Positions 34,955-47,100 of a stretch of 64,000 nucleotides of DNA are shown piece after piece (the first letter of the stretch is position 1; the number at the start of each line of letters is the position of its first letter). This DNA comes from Coniferiporia sulphurascens (lineage: Eukaryota; Basidiomycota; Agaricomycetes; Hymenochaetales; Hymenochaetaceae). Location of the stretch: assembly GCA_002794785.1 (NCBI GenBank), contig NBBA01000008.1:124001-188000 (forward strand), read 5' to 3'. Under the pieces are notes generated by a model. The model did not search any database. It saw nothing but the letters and a program-made list of their open reading frames with translations, and was not told the origin of the DNA. Made by a program: the position numbers and the translations under genes.

Positions 34955-36261
34955 CGTGCTACCGGACTAAATGAGAGCCGCCGCCCAAATCTCCCGGTCA
35001 ACAGCCGGCCGCTGATTGGCTACGCAATTGCAATATCCACAGCCGACCAAACACATTTATTTTTCGCTCCTCAAACTCGTGCCGTTCGTTCCGCGTATCT
35101 GCGCATTGCCTTTCCCGAGCTTTTCTTTCATTATTGCTATATACCTTTTAATCTAACTTTTTTTAACTTTTTTTTATTTTCCCCCTGCGGGATGGGGGCA
35201 GAGCACCGCCGGGACCCGCGTCAGGAAACGAAGGAGCTGGGTGTGAACAAACGGTCCCATCCGTTAGAGAGAAGCAAGGGCAAGCCAGTTCGCCGTCCCT
35301 TGTGGATCGATAAGCACGAGCATGTCCGTCCAGGCCAGGGGAGGAAGACGAAGCAGCGAGACGGGCTTGTAGTCCGCGACGACCCTCACGGTAACCGTGG
35401 CCCTTGCCCGTGGGCGCACCGCGCGCTAATCAGCCAGGTAACCTTACGTATAAACCCAAGTTACAGCCACAAACATCTTCGTCTTCCTCCCAACGTCTCC
35501 ATTTCCCCCAGGCTCCCCCTCTTTTTTTTCTTTCCCAATCGTTCCCCTAAAAGGCCCGAGGGGACAGACCAGAGCCTACCCGCTCGGCCAGCCCGATCGA
35601 CCCGGGCCCGGATGGAAGCGCCACGCCCACCGCATCTCCGCACTCCCAGCTTCTCTCTACCTTAAAAACCCACCATGCCGCCAATAGGACAAACACCCTC
35701 GCCCAGTCACATCATCTCATTGCGTACCAACTTATTACACGCTCTGCACCAATGAGCCCCTATCGCTATTCATTTGCCACATGTCGGGTCGGGTGGACAA
35801 CAAGCAACCCCATTCCATTGGCCGCCGTCGAAAGCCTCGGACCACGGCACTAAGTCGGTAGCCGGACTCTCTGATCCGTAACATCGCTCGAACCGTGAAC
35901 GTAAATAGGCAAAAATAAATACAACGTTTGTATTCAAAGATGCGGAAATCCCGTATTCAGTTCTGCGTCGGTGTTTTTAAGTACGCACACATCCGTGCCT
36001 CACCGCTCGCTTATTTGTCAGAAAAGCTAAAGCTTGACGAAAATCTGTACCGTACATTGCAAGTGTGGTCAGGGTCCCACCTCCGGCAGTCGTCGGGAAC
36101 ATGATCAGCGCATATGTGTCTCCGGGAACATCGGATAACATACTTAATCCTAGGCGCGCAGATGAGAACAACGGTTCAAATGAATCGAAGGAGGGGGACT
36201 CAAGACAACGAGGCAGTCGGAGCTGCGCCCGCAGTTGCGGTGGTCATCCGGGAGATATGGA
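34955..36261. other. Intergenic region
   Basis: It holds the F-box promoter and the 3' side of the TDP1 gene. T-rich tracts lie near 35157-35180 and 35520-35531. A plus-strand open frame (34745-35665) runs antisense over the first F-box exon and has no protein-like features. Confidence 0.5.
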
Positions 36262-38926
36262 TCACGACCTAGACCCCCCTTCTCTCATCTCGTCCTGCAT
36301 CTGGAACCCGACGCAAAGATAGGTAAGAAGATAGCAGGAAGAAACAAAATAAATACAAGAAAAGCAGAAGAGAGACTACCCACCCACGCGCGGTCCACTC
36401 CACTGACGTATTTGCGCGGTGGCCGCTTCCAGCACGCAATTCTATCGGCCTCGTCGTCATTCCGCAATGGCAGGACGATACCCAATTCGAAGTTGACAAT
36501 CTTCCGTACGGGAGAAAGACCCCCCCAAACAAGTCACGGCGAATAGGCGGCTTTCAGCGATCAAAAGAAGAAAAGGTGGGTGCGTGGAAAACGCGTACAT
36601 TGAGCGCTGGTTTTGCCGTAGAGCCAGAGAGCGTGCCCCACGCAGACGGTGTGAAGTTGTGTGAGCCGACGTACGTCCATCCTACAAGGACCTCGTTCTC
36701 GCCCAGACCTCCACTATCATCCTCGTCCTCCGAGTCCGGCAGGTGTGCCTTGACGCTCCCGCTCCCGCCCGCCACCGAACCCCTATCTTTAAACGTCCCG
36801 ACGATCATCTTGTTCGCAAAAATCCGAAACGAGTTAGCTCAATCCAAAAGAGGGGTGGGTGCGGATCACAAAACAACCAGCAAAGAAAAAGCTGGAAAAG
36901 GCACACACTTTAGAATGCATCAGCACACCGCCGCGCTTGCTGTTAGAGTCGTAGAACAGCTCTCGTGGGAAGTTCTTTGCTTCCCATTGTGTCTTTCTGC
37001 AGAACATTGTCCCGCCGCCCTAGCGCCGGGGTCATAAGTCGGGTTAGATTTTTACTACCCCTGGGATCGAGGCTGGAAAAAAGGGGGACGTACCGGGATA
37101 CCTAGCACGCTGTCTTTGACTGTTTGGACGGACGGGAAAAGGATCTTCACGGGTGGCCAGGGAAGCTTCGCTCGCTGGTTCTTTGGCTTGTCGAGCCAAG
37201 TTTTTGCGGACTCCCCCCGCGCGGAACAGTAGAACTCGTTCATCCATTGCGTCGAATAAGTCCCAATGCTTGAACCCTAATGTCATTTTTTTAGGAAATT
37301 AAAAACGTAAGGGTCAAATCCGACTGCTACAGTTGGCGATATTACCTGGCATTCAAGGACAAGCTCTTTAATTTTCGGAGTGCGCGTCCCGAGGTCCTGG
37401 ATGGCTTTCATGAGTGCTGGATGGCCGGTGCGTTCCACCTGGTCCCAGCCTTCGTGCTTGCCAGCCAGCGACGCAACCAGTTTTACCTGGACCTTCGACC
37501 AGTCCCACCGCATGCGCAGCTCTGAGAGTGCCTCGATTGGCAGGTTGGGAAACTTCGCATGTAGAACGTGTCAGCGGTTGCCCATACAGGCATCGCGCGG
37601 GACGCTCACGTCACCGTCAATAAGCTTTGTCAAAGCTACGGGAACGTTCAGTGCGTGCAGTACACGCTGAAGCGTGCCAGGGAAGTCGGTCGCCTTGGGG
37701 TCATGGCGAATCGGGGTCTCACGTAATTTCACGTCTTGAAGCCACACGGTCTGTATGAAGCGTTGGTAAGATCATATGGACTATGGGCAATAAATAATTT
37801 TGGGGGACTTGCGTTTTCGATGTCCCTCCAGTCGTAATCGACAAAGTTTGCAGTCGGGACGGCAACGCGAAGGCGTCCATCTTTGTAAAATATCTATGTC
37901 CGTCTCTATAAGCCGGTTAAAACGGATCCGGTGACAGCCCTCACCAGCATAAGCTGCTCCGGAATATCAGCAGAGCGGCATTATGGTAGAAGCTGAAGCC
38001 GACCTTTATATGCATGCACCCGCGGCCTCCGCGAAGGAAAGGCTTCGTCATCAGCATGTTTGGTGCAAGCTCGGTGAGTCCTGCGTTACCATCACTGGGT
38101 TGGTTGATGATCACTATGGGCGTACGCTGGTCGAAGAACTCGTATAACCATGGCACCATATTTGAATACGATGAGAGGATTGCTAAAGAGATGTTGGATT
38201 TCTGAGAGCTTGGTATGTCAGACGAGACCATGGGTTGAAACAGAGCGAGAAAGGGGCATACAGCACCGATAATTTCAGACAATCGGAATGTCGGTCTCGT
38301 ATCCTTCTCTTTGTTGACTAACCTGTTGGCTATCTGACGAAGCTCTCCTTCCCAGTATAGCGTAGTAGTCGCACTATCGATTAAGTTCGGGTCCGAGACC
38401 CTAGCATGGGTCCGTTCCAACGCTGCCGCGCTCGCTTTAGCCGTCTGTAGAAGACCCGACGTCGAAGGGGGCGAGTTGCGCTGGCGCTTTGCGGGCGGCG
38501 GGCCAGCGCCAGCACTGGGTCCTCCCGTCTCCTCTCCACGCATGCGCTTTTGCCGCTCTAAACGTGCTTTTTCCATCTGTGCGCGCTCACTCAAGAACGA
38601 AGGCGTCTGTGAGGTCTGCGGCTGAGCGGGCTGGGGCTCTCGTTGCGCTGTCCGCGCTGACGAGATGCTCGCTGTGACCTTCGCGCTATTCTCCCCCCGT
38701 TCACGAGCCTCAATGGCTTTGGATTCCGCGATGGCTGCTTGCAGGTCGCGCTGAAACTGCGCCTCTGCGTCATCATCTTCGCTGCCGGGCGTTTCCTGTC
38801 TGCGCGGTGGCGGGTTTTTGGCCTCTTCTAGACTCAATGCAATCGCCCTATACATCCTAGGATGAGCAGAATATATCATACGTTGAGCCGTTTAAACCAC
38901 CTTCTGAGGTCCTCGTCTTCGTCCAT
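36262..38926 (-). CDS. TDP1: Tyrosyl-DNA phosphodiesterase 1
   Basis: This is a phospholipase D-superfamily enzyme that removes topoisomerase I peptides from DNA 3' ends. The start ATG at 38926 (MDEDEDLR) joins over a 53-nt intron to RAIALSLEEAK, a ubiquitin-interacting-motif-like helix; a second such helix is LQAAIAESKAIEA. A disordered linker follows, then the catalytic domain: first HKD-type motif GCMHIK, VAVPTANFVDYDWRDIEN, second motif VLMHSK joined by an intron to MIVGTF, and YVGSHNFTPSAWG. It ends PPRKYVSGVDRAW, then MQDEMREGGSRS from the last exon (TGA at 36262). One joint near 37.9 kb, between GCMHIK and FYKDGRLRV, could be spliced in two ways. Nuclear repair role by family. Confidence 0.87.
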
Positions 38927-39429
38927 CGTGGGAGTAGACAAGCTGAATACGCGCGTGGCACGCGTTGACGCGCGCCGTTACGCCTGTGACAAGTGGCCGC
39001 GGCAAATGGCGATAACCTTGCACCATTCAAGACTTCATCTTACGGCCACTTTTCAACTCATCACTGTCAATTGAAATCCCAAGATCCCAACTTGTCACTG
39101 TGTAAGAGTTCACAGCGCGTGGGTCATTATTGGTGCTGTGCACTATATTGGTTTTGCTCGCCAGTAGGCTTTTGTGCCATAGAAGCCAGCGGCGAATGAA
39201 GTGCGTTCCTTCGTTCCATTTTCCTTACGGCAGGTGGAATCAAGTTATTGCCCAACAAGAAGCCCAGTGAGTTCTAGTTGCATGGGCACGGTCCACCATC
39301 GGCGGCTCGCGGGGACTGATCGATATGTTCTCACTACCTTAAACGGCTGGCCTGGGGCTACTTCATGTCTTCTGTCTCGTCGAAGACACGGACATGGGCC
39401 CGGGGGTCATCCCATCCTGATGCTCCCGC
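38927..39429. other. Intergenic region
   Basis: TDP1 promoter side. No gene is recognised. The duplicated unit begins at about 39430. Confidence 0.45.
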
Positions 39430-40213
39430 GAACTCTCGCTGTCTTTTACATCTCGATCACCTGCGCGATGCCAATATATGATCTCTTGCTTCTTCAGTTA
39501 AGGTTGTTCGACGGCAGTCGCTCGCTCATACGGATCGTCGAGCTCTTCCAGGGTCACGCGAACTGACTTTGGGCATGTGAAAACTCCTATTTGACAACTA
39601 CCCCTCTAGATGTATGCTAGTGCTCGCCGGTCTTCAACCTTCTATTATTACTCGGAAATGTCTGGCTGAGCCAAACAACATCTCATTGGCGCTATGTACC
39701 CACTCAACGAGCCGGAAATCTTTAAAAAGACTGGGACTTGTTCAAATTGTTTCTTTAGTTTGTGCGGTATTGCCCTTCCCTTCGCTGGCATATGTGAAGA
39801 TGCATGGATAACGAATCTTCCTTCTATGCATGGTCTTAAACGAAAGTTGCATTTATTCTTGTTGAAGCGCTTTCATACTTCCCCGCATAGCCATCCTCGC
39901 GTATCTGATTAGAACAGTCCGTTGGGTATGATGACCAGACCAATACAATTCCTCGGTGCCGCATAGATAGATGGCGAAAAGGTGCCGATCCGGTGACTGC
40001 AAACTTCTTGCGCTAGAGCTATTTGAATTTAAAGTCCACAATAATGACGTATGTTTTTGCTCGAAGGTATCGGTTGTCTACCTGTTGCCATGCCTCTCAG
40101 TCGACGAGGAATTCATTCTGCTGAAATTTTCTCTTGACGACAAAAAATGGATAAAAGAGCGAGGTTTGTGAGTTCATTGTTCTCCGAGGTCGCACTCAGG
40201 ACTTCGTACCATC

Positions 40214-40990
40214 ATGCTTTCGGCGCGCTTCGTCGTCCAGGCCTTCTCCCTCTCTGCGACACCCCTTGCCGCCCCGTCGTCTGTACAGAGGCGTAGCATC
40301 TCAGTCGCTCATGGACGACTTTGAGAGATACGTATAGTTCGCCTCTGGTGCTTACCAGCTCTTTTGTCCTGCGCCCTCTGAATACCATTTTAATCAATCG
40401 GGTATGTATTCATCAACAGCTGCGTATGCTTACGGTGATCGATCATTGACGGTCACTTCCCAGTCAATGAATTAGCTACCAATACTCAGGGCTCTATTGC
40501 TCGTGACCATGTTAGGCAGGAAATTGTCGTAGAGTGTCGGGGGAGCATACAGTTCCGGGATTTCATCACAGATCAAGCATGAGCTCTAAATCAGTGACGA
40601 CATCCAAGGCTGATGCCATATACATACTTTCACTGTGAAGATCTGGACTTTCCGTTGGTAGACTACTCCTCCCCCGGAGTTACTAATACATCCGGCGTGC
40701 AGACACACCAGGGCTTCCTCACAGCGTTTAACAGCGCCGCACGTATCGTCCCTTCTAATGCTACGGACCAGCTTAGCAAGTACCCGTAGTACTCTCTGGT
40801 CTCGACCGGTCACTCGTTCGGTGCTGCGTTGGCCTCATTCGGTGGAGTCTCGTTGGCGGTGGTTTGTCACCTGTATGGCCAGCCGAGACTGGTAACTCAG
40901 CTTATGCGTTCCTCGCGGAGGATCTTACTGGAGGGGAGAATATCTGCAGAAGTATGTTGGGGGATCCTCCTCGTGTTTAATGTTTAGTAA
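40214..40990 (+). pseudogene. Class 3 (extracellular) lipase pseudogene
   Basis: Starts MLSARFVVQAFSLSATPLAA, a signal peptide, then APSSVQRRSIS. A 2-nt deletion relative to the left copy (TCTCAGTCGCTC instead of TCTCACAGTCGCTC) breaks the frame before MDDFERY. Later parts are recognisable in scattered frames: NTQGSIARD, SGVQTHQGFLTAFNSAARIV, a stop inside YP-stop-YSLVST, then GHSFGAALASFGG holding the nucleophile serine of the lipase elbow, and YGQPR. The family hydrolyses triacylglycerols or feruloyl esters outside the cell. Several independent lesions make this a clear pseudogene. Confidence 0.85.
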
Positions 40991-41635
40991 TACAGTATGT
41001 ATTCCTTATGTCACGGTACTTTGATTTTCTCCGATGATTTACGTGCGTTGCGTGTGTAATTCTTACATCCAGTTGTAACGCTCAACCTGACCGTCTGCGT
41101 TTGATTCTTTTATTCTCGGTCGATTGAGGCCGGTTGGTTTCGGTTGCGTCTTCCTTTTTTTGTGGCTTACCTTGTGCATAAAGAATATCCATTTTTGTGG
41201 TTGTGCGAGTTGATAAGATGTGTCTTATCGGTTCCCGGCTAAAATTATTCGGGCACTGGCATAAACAGCTAGCCCGCCAGATCGAATCCTTGATCGGAAA
41301 CGTGGTTACACAAGAGATATTAGCACGTACCTCGGGCTAATGCGCAGGCCTGGAAGAACACACTATTCCTGTCCTCCTCCAGGTCTGTTGATTTAGATTA
41401 TTACTCTGTATCTAAGGTCGCGATGTGCAAAGGACAGTGTGTATAATGATGCATGCCTTCTTAGTAAAAACTCTTAGTTCGGGCGACGTCCTATCATGAG
41501 CGAGTTCAACGTTACGGAAGTTTGCGACAACCCACGAGCTAAAGTCACGTGTTGAAACATAATTATATCGGTTCTTTCAAGTTTGGACTAGTACTCTTCC
41601 ATCGATTGGATCGACGGGCTCAGGCCTGAACACCA
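40991..41635. other. Spacer of the duplicated unit
   Basis: Non-coding; matches 17329-18384 in inverted order. It includes the word ACACAAGAGATATTAGCACGTAC and a CACGTG near 41547, about 90 bp before DUF4238 copy C. Confidence 0.5.
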
Positions 41636-43235
41636 ATGATGCCTTTACTCCGACTGCCACGTCTACTACGTTCTTTTAGTTATATTCCAAAACATTTGCC
41701 ATCGGGAGAAGTATTGCCGAGTAAACGCGCAAGAAAAAGTAAAGAGTCGCACAAAGAGCGTGTCCATAAAGGCAGCCCTGTGCACACGAACGCCAGTACC
41801 GATAAAAACTCGGAGGATCAGTATCATCATATAATTCCGAGATTTGTCTTGCGACGTTTTCAGGGAGGTAAACTGGAGTACGTTCTTGAGTTATGGTCGC
41901 TACTTCTGCATTTGATGGACAAATTTCTCCAGAAAAAATGAAGTACAGAGTAGTAAGGGACGTAGCAGGACATGTGTGGACCCCGCCAATGGAATCCTGG
42001 TTTACGACATGGCAACGAAGACTCTAAAAACTCGCCCCATCAGCGGCGTATTTGGTGTCAAAAACCTTTACAGAGACATAAGGGACACACAGAACGTCAA
42101 CGCACTCGAGCAGAAGCTGTCTGTCTTAGAGAATAAGGCAGCAGTCGTCATTAGGCAGATACACGAAGACTTATGCGAGGGAGAGTCACGGTCCTCTCTC
42201 ACAAGAAGGAGTCTTGAAGACTTAAGAAAATTTCTGTTCTTAATGCATTTCCGTAATGCTGCTTTAACGATTCAGTATTTCGAGCCAACGCACCCGGGAA
42301 ACGCTAACAGCCGCGACCTTATCAAACAAATCCAGAGTAGACATGGTCTATCCTCTGCGGTAGAGGTTTGGCTGCACACTCTTCGTTTCTTTTTAGATAC
42401 GTCACATGATCAAATCATGGAGTTAGCTATGAAGGAACATGAGAAGTTTGGTTTGGACAGACTTGCCAGTATGCCATGGTCGCGATTAGATCCTTCGATA
42501 GAGCATATCGAAGCGCTTGCATACCAGTGCGTGGCAGGCCTACACTACCTTTGCATTTGGAAAGCAGCTGATGGCGAAGAATTCGTACTTGGAAGCGAGT
42601 CGTTTGGCATGTGGGAAGGGCGCACGCTTGGCATGCCTTACCTTCATCGAGTGTTTGTTATCAGTCCTCAGATTGTCATCATCCTTAAGGCCAATTATAT
42701 GCGCAAGGAATTTCCCCAACTTCCTCAGGGTTGCATATCTAGCAATTTTGCAGATATCGAGTCGGCACCTCCGATTCCTCAATACAAGGGAGGGCAACCT
42801 AAATCCTTCGACGAACTTCGTCAACATAGAGTCTCGGCTGCAGGAAAACATGATGTTTTCACGTTCAAGATAACAAAGCTTAACCACGCACAAATGAACG
42901 CCGTAAATTTCCTGACTCTGGACCATTTCCTGCCCAATGCTTCTTTCACCTTCTTATCCAAAGAGAAGATGCTGCGTACTGTTCGTGAATTCTGTCGATC
43001 GCCTGCGACACACCGTATTCCGCTCCGCTCAAATTACAAACCTTTGATGGAGCAGCTGTCGATTATGTTGGGGCGGGGTCCGGATTCAGCAGGGGATGCG
43101 TCAAGTGCTAGAGCAGACCCTGCTGCTGGAAAGGGCCCGGAGGACTCCACGCATCCGGATACTCGCTTCCTAGGAGGAATGATGCTTTTCCTTGCGTATT
43201 TCTGTGGTGTTGATAGTGACGATGACGATGAATAA
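41636..43235 (+). CDS. DUF4238-like protein, copy C
   Basis: Exon 1 (41636-41881) and exon 2 (41949-43235) join over a 67-nt intron to 510 residues. The ATG used by copies A and B is replaced here (GTATTGCCGAG), so translation would start about 25 codons earlier, adding MMPLLRLPRLLRSFSYIP. Signature QYHHIIPRFVLRRF and the body (FLMHFRNAALTIQYFEPTHP, ADGEEFVLGSESFGM, RVFVISPQIVIILK) are kept, and the tail ends VDSDDDDE. At the intron, copies A and B use a phase 1 joint; here two bases are missing after the acceptor and the in-frame route uses a different donor (GTTCTT at 41882). The gene may therefore be intact with an altered joint, or mildly damaged. Confidence 0.72.
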
Positions 43236-44193
43236 TGATAGCGCTCGACGATCCGACCGGGGCAATGCACAAGGAGCGGAGGGTGGCCCGCAGCCAATAG
43301 GCCTTCAAGTCCGTTTTCGTCTGCCACCCATCCCAACCAGCTGAGGATCACGTCGCGAACTCCCCATCGAAGTGAGGGCAATCGCCTCCTGTAATAATGG
43401 ACCGGCCCATGACTGCTTTCTTGAAAGAAAAATCATCTTGGTTTCAGCTCGCTCATTCCAATTGGTGGCCAGGCAATCCACTCTCCGTAGGTTCTGATGC
43501 ACGTATGCACAGGTTCTTCCCCCAGACGCCATCGAACCAGACACGGCATGTCCTTCTATCCAGAACACGAGCACCTAAATTTTCTGTCCTTCTTGGCTCG
43601 CTGTGTTGTATTTCTTGCAGTACCTGTCCGAAAAGTACATCCGCGCGATTTTTAGTAGTAAAGAGCTAACCCCTTGATGTTTAAAAAGATTTAGCTTGTA
43701 AAGTATGTAAATTGAAACTGACATAGTGTATGCTGTCATGAAAAATATGGTGGGAGGTTAGACGAAACAGACGGGAATGCGTAAGAGAAAACAAGGCTTG
43801 GGCCTAGTGGAAATAAGCGATACCTTTGGCTTTTAGACGGACTATTTGATTGCAGCCACAAAATGCACGCCGTCGCTTATCCGAGCCCGGGTCACTGGCA
43901 CGGTAATGACGGTATCATGCTGGAGCCACGAAAATAAAAATCATTAGGGTTTTTTGAGGCTGGAACTTGGAAGTGCACTTTGATTTAGTGGCGGTGGACA
44001 GATTAACGAGCTTGTAGGTTTTGAAAACAGTCATGACCATGGTTTGAAAGTAGATTGTAACTTCTTGTACCAAAAGTTTCTCTATTTCGGAGGAACGGGA
44101 TCTACCAATCACGTGACAACATGCGATTTCCAGTGCTCACTGCTCGTTGCGGGCACGATAAGTGGAACGTACAAATAGCTCCTCCGGTGACCA
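43236..44193. other. 3' flank of the duplicated unit and DIS3 promoter
   Basis: The first 550 bp match the 3' flanks of DUF4238 copies A and B in inverted order (for example AATCGCGCGG and TTTAAAAAGATTTAGCTTG). The remainder up to 44193 probably holds the DIS3 promoter; no gene is seen. Confidence 0.5.
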
Positions 44194-47100
44194 ATGGTCG
44201 AAATAACGATACGGAAGAGGCCTCGCGCAGATGCTGTAGCGACCCAGCGTAAATTCTTCAAAAAGACAGCACGCGGGAAGGTCGTAAAGGGTGCGCGAGA
44301 ATCGTTTGCTCGCCTGCATTTTTTCACTTATGATAGCTGAATTGGCACACCCACAGTTCTACGCGAGCGGTATCTGCGCGACGACGTTCCATGTGGCATT
44401 GAGAACTGCTCAGCGTGCGGAGAGACACCTGGAGTCCACCTCCCTGCGTCCGGCGAGGCCGGACACAAGCTGTTCCCGGCGGGGCACTTCGTACTGCCCG
44501 ACACGAACGTCTTCCTACACCAAATGGACGTTGTCGAATCGGGCCTCTTCACGCCGCCCATAGTCCTTTTGCAGACAGTTCTCGAGGAGGTCCGCCATCG
44601 CTCGCTGCCTCTGTACAGTCGCTTGCAGGCGCTCACGAAGGCGGAAGACAAGCGCATCTTCGTGTTTTACAACGAGTTCAGGTCGTGCGTATCCTAATGC
44701 TTTCCCCGATCGCTCACAACACGCCTGTCGTACTTGGCGCGCGCTGACTTTATCAAGCCTTCAGGGAAACGGCAGTAATTCGAGAGGAGGGTGAGTCGCC
44801 GAACGACAGAAACGACCGCAGTGTGTATGCTCTCTGCCTTTTCCGTGTCCTCGCACCAATTATTCTGCAGGTATACGGAAGGGCGCAGCATGGTACAATA
44901 CGCACATCTCTCAGACTCGCCCACCGAGTCGGGCGCAGAGAAACCCTGCAATTCCGGTGGTCGTGCTCATGACGGATGACGCGGAGAATCGAAGGCGAGC
45001 CGAAGCTGAGGGTGTGAAATGTGTTTCCGGTGCGTATCACTGTCCACATTTCCTTCTAAAATCTCACTCAAGGAGTCGATATCGACAGTGCGCGAGTACG
45101 TCGAGGGAACGAAAGACGCGAATCAGCTGCTCGATTTACTTTCCGCTGTGGGTGGCATCAACGAAATCGAGCCAACACGAGCGTCAGTTGCAGGCAGGGC
45201 AGCACTGTACTCCGATGTGCGTATTTTTACTTTAATAACTCGACCCAAAACATTTTTCTAAATCTCAGTTTAGTATTTGCCGCAATCGACCCTTGTGGCT
45301 GGTGTGAAAGCTGGCGAGCTCCATCAAGGTCATTTTAACGCAAATCCGTTCAATTACCTCGAGGGAAATGTGCCCGTGCCAGCTTTCACGAAACCTGTAC
45401 TTCTGATTGGCCGTGAGAATATGAACCGAGCTGTGCAGGGCGATGTTGTGGTGGTGGAAGTATTTGATGAAAAAGAGTGGAAAGCTCCTGGTAATGCTGT
45501 CGTTGAGCAAGAATGTGAGCTTTTCGACTTGCCTTCAATCACAATGCCCGTTGATTATGACCTCTAGCGACTCTGCGCAACGACGACCCTGATGAGTCCG
45601 AGGAGGAGCACGATGACGACACGGCGCTAGCGGAAGAGCACGAGCGGCGCATGGTGGCATGCGAGAGCGCTCAGGTGAAGCCAGCGTCCGAGAACCAGCC
45701 GACAGGCCGCATTGTCGGGATCATCAAGCGCAACTGGCGCGCATATGTGTGCCATATCGACCGCACGTCGCTTGCGTCCGGCGCGACGACCTCACTCTCA
45801 CTACAAACCGTCTTCGCACAACCCGTCTCGCGCGCGCTCCCGCGCATGCGCATGCGCACACGCCAGGCACCTGCATTACTCGGCCAAAAGATCCTTGTTT
45901 CGATTGACCGTTGGGATGTGGGCTCGCGGTACCCCGAGGGCCACTTTGTGCGCGCGCTCGGCGCCGCGGAGAGCAAGGAGGCGGAGCAGGAGAGTCTGTT
46001 GCTTGAGTACGAGGTGCCGTATCGGCCCTTCGGAAAGGCTATATTGGATTGCCTGCCGAAAGAGGGTGACCAATGGGTAGTGCCTCCGAAAAATCCATCG
46101 TTACCTGAATGGAGGAATAGGGAAGATCTGAGAGGGTTGATCATCTGTAGCATTGACCCGCCTGGTGAGGTTCCCCGTTCCACCATTGCGACTTCCGCCT
46201 TGTTGACTATTTATATTAAGGCTGTCAAGATATTGACGATGCCCTCCATGCACGACAACTGCCAAATGGCAATATCGAGGCTGGTGTCCGTGAGTTGTCA
46301 CTGTAACAGGATACACGGGACGTTATTTCTCAATTGATTTACAGATATCGCCGACGTCTCCCATTTTGTACTACCGGACAACCCAATGGATTCCGAAGCC
46401 GCCTCCCGTGGAACAACAGTTTACCTCGTTGACAAACGCATAGACATGTTACCTGCTTTGCTTGGCACAAATTTATGTTCATTGCGTCCATACGTAGAGC
46501 GTCTCGCCTTCTCCGTAATTTGGGTACGTCCGCCTTTTTACCTTATTTACTTGATGTACTAATTCTATTTGTGCGGGATATACAGGAATTGACGCCTGAA
46601 GCGGAAATTGTAAATGTGCGCTTCACAAAGTCCGTGATTGCTTCGAAAGCTGCATTCACGTACGAGGAAGCGCAGGTCCGGAAGGATGACTCGTGAGCTT
46701 CTACATTCCACTCCGCAGTTTGCGACTTAGCCTGGGTACTGATATTTGGCAGGCATCAACAAGATGAGCTAACACAGAGCATCCGTCTGCTCAACTCGCT
46801 TGCGCGGAAGCTCAGGGCGGGAAGGATGGCAGCGGGCGCTCTCAATCTTGCGTCGCCTGAGGTTAAGATCCATCTCGACAGCGCCGAGTCGTCCGACCCG
46901 ATAGACGTCGAGCAAAAGGAGCTCCGCGAAACAAACAGTCTCGTTGAGGAGTTCATGCTGCTTGCGAATATCAGCGTTGCTCGCAAGGTCCAGGAGACGT
47001 TCCCACAGACGGCTGTCCTCCGGTAAGCAAACATGATCGTACAGGATATTGGGATACGTATTTAGCGCTAATTTTTTTCTGAATTTGTAGTCGTCATTTG

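Larger units (their letters stand above)
39430..43790 (+). repeat. Inverted segmental duplication, right copy
   Basis: Partner of 15195-19690 in opposite orientation: 5' flank (39430-40213), lipase pseudogene, spacer, DUF4238 copy C and 3' flank to about 43790 (CATGAAAAATATGGTGGGAGG, TTAGACGAAAC). It keeps more of the lipase than the left copy. The two copies bracket about 20 kb that includes aconitase and TDP1. Confidence 0.8.

Noticed and set aside
34745..35665. Plus-strand open frame of 306 codons
   Set aside because: It runs antisense over the F-box first exon and then through Pro/Arg-rich intergenic DNA; no protein-like pattern.
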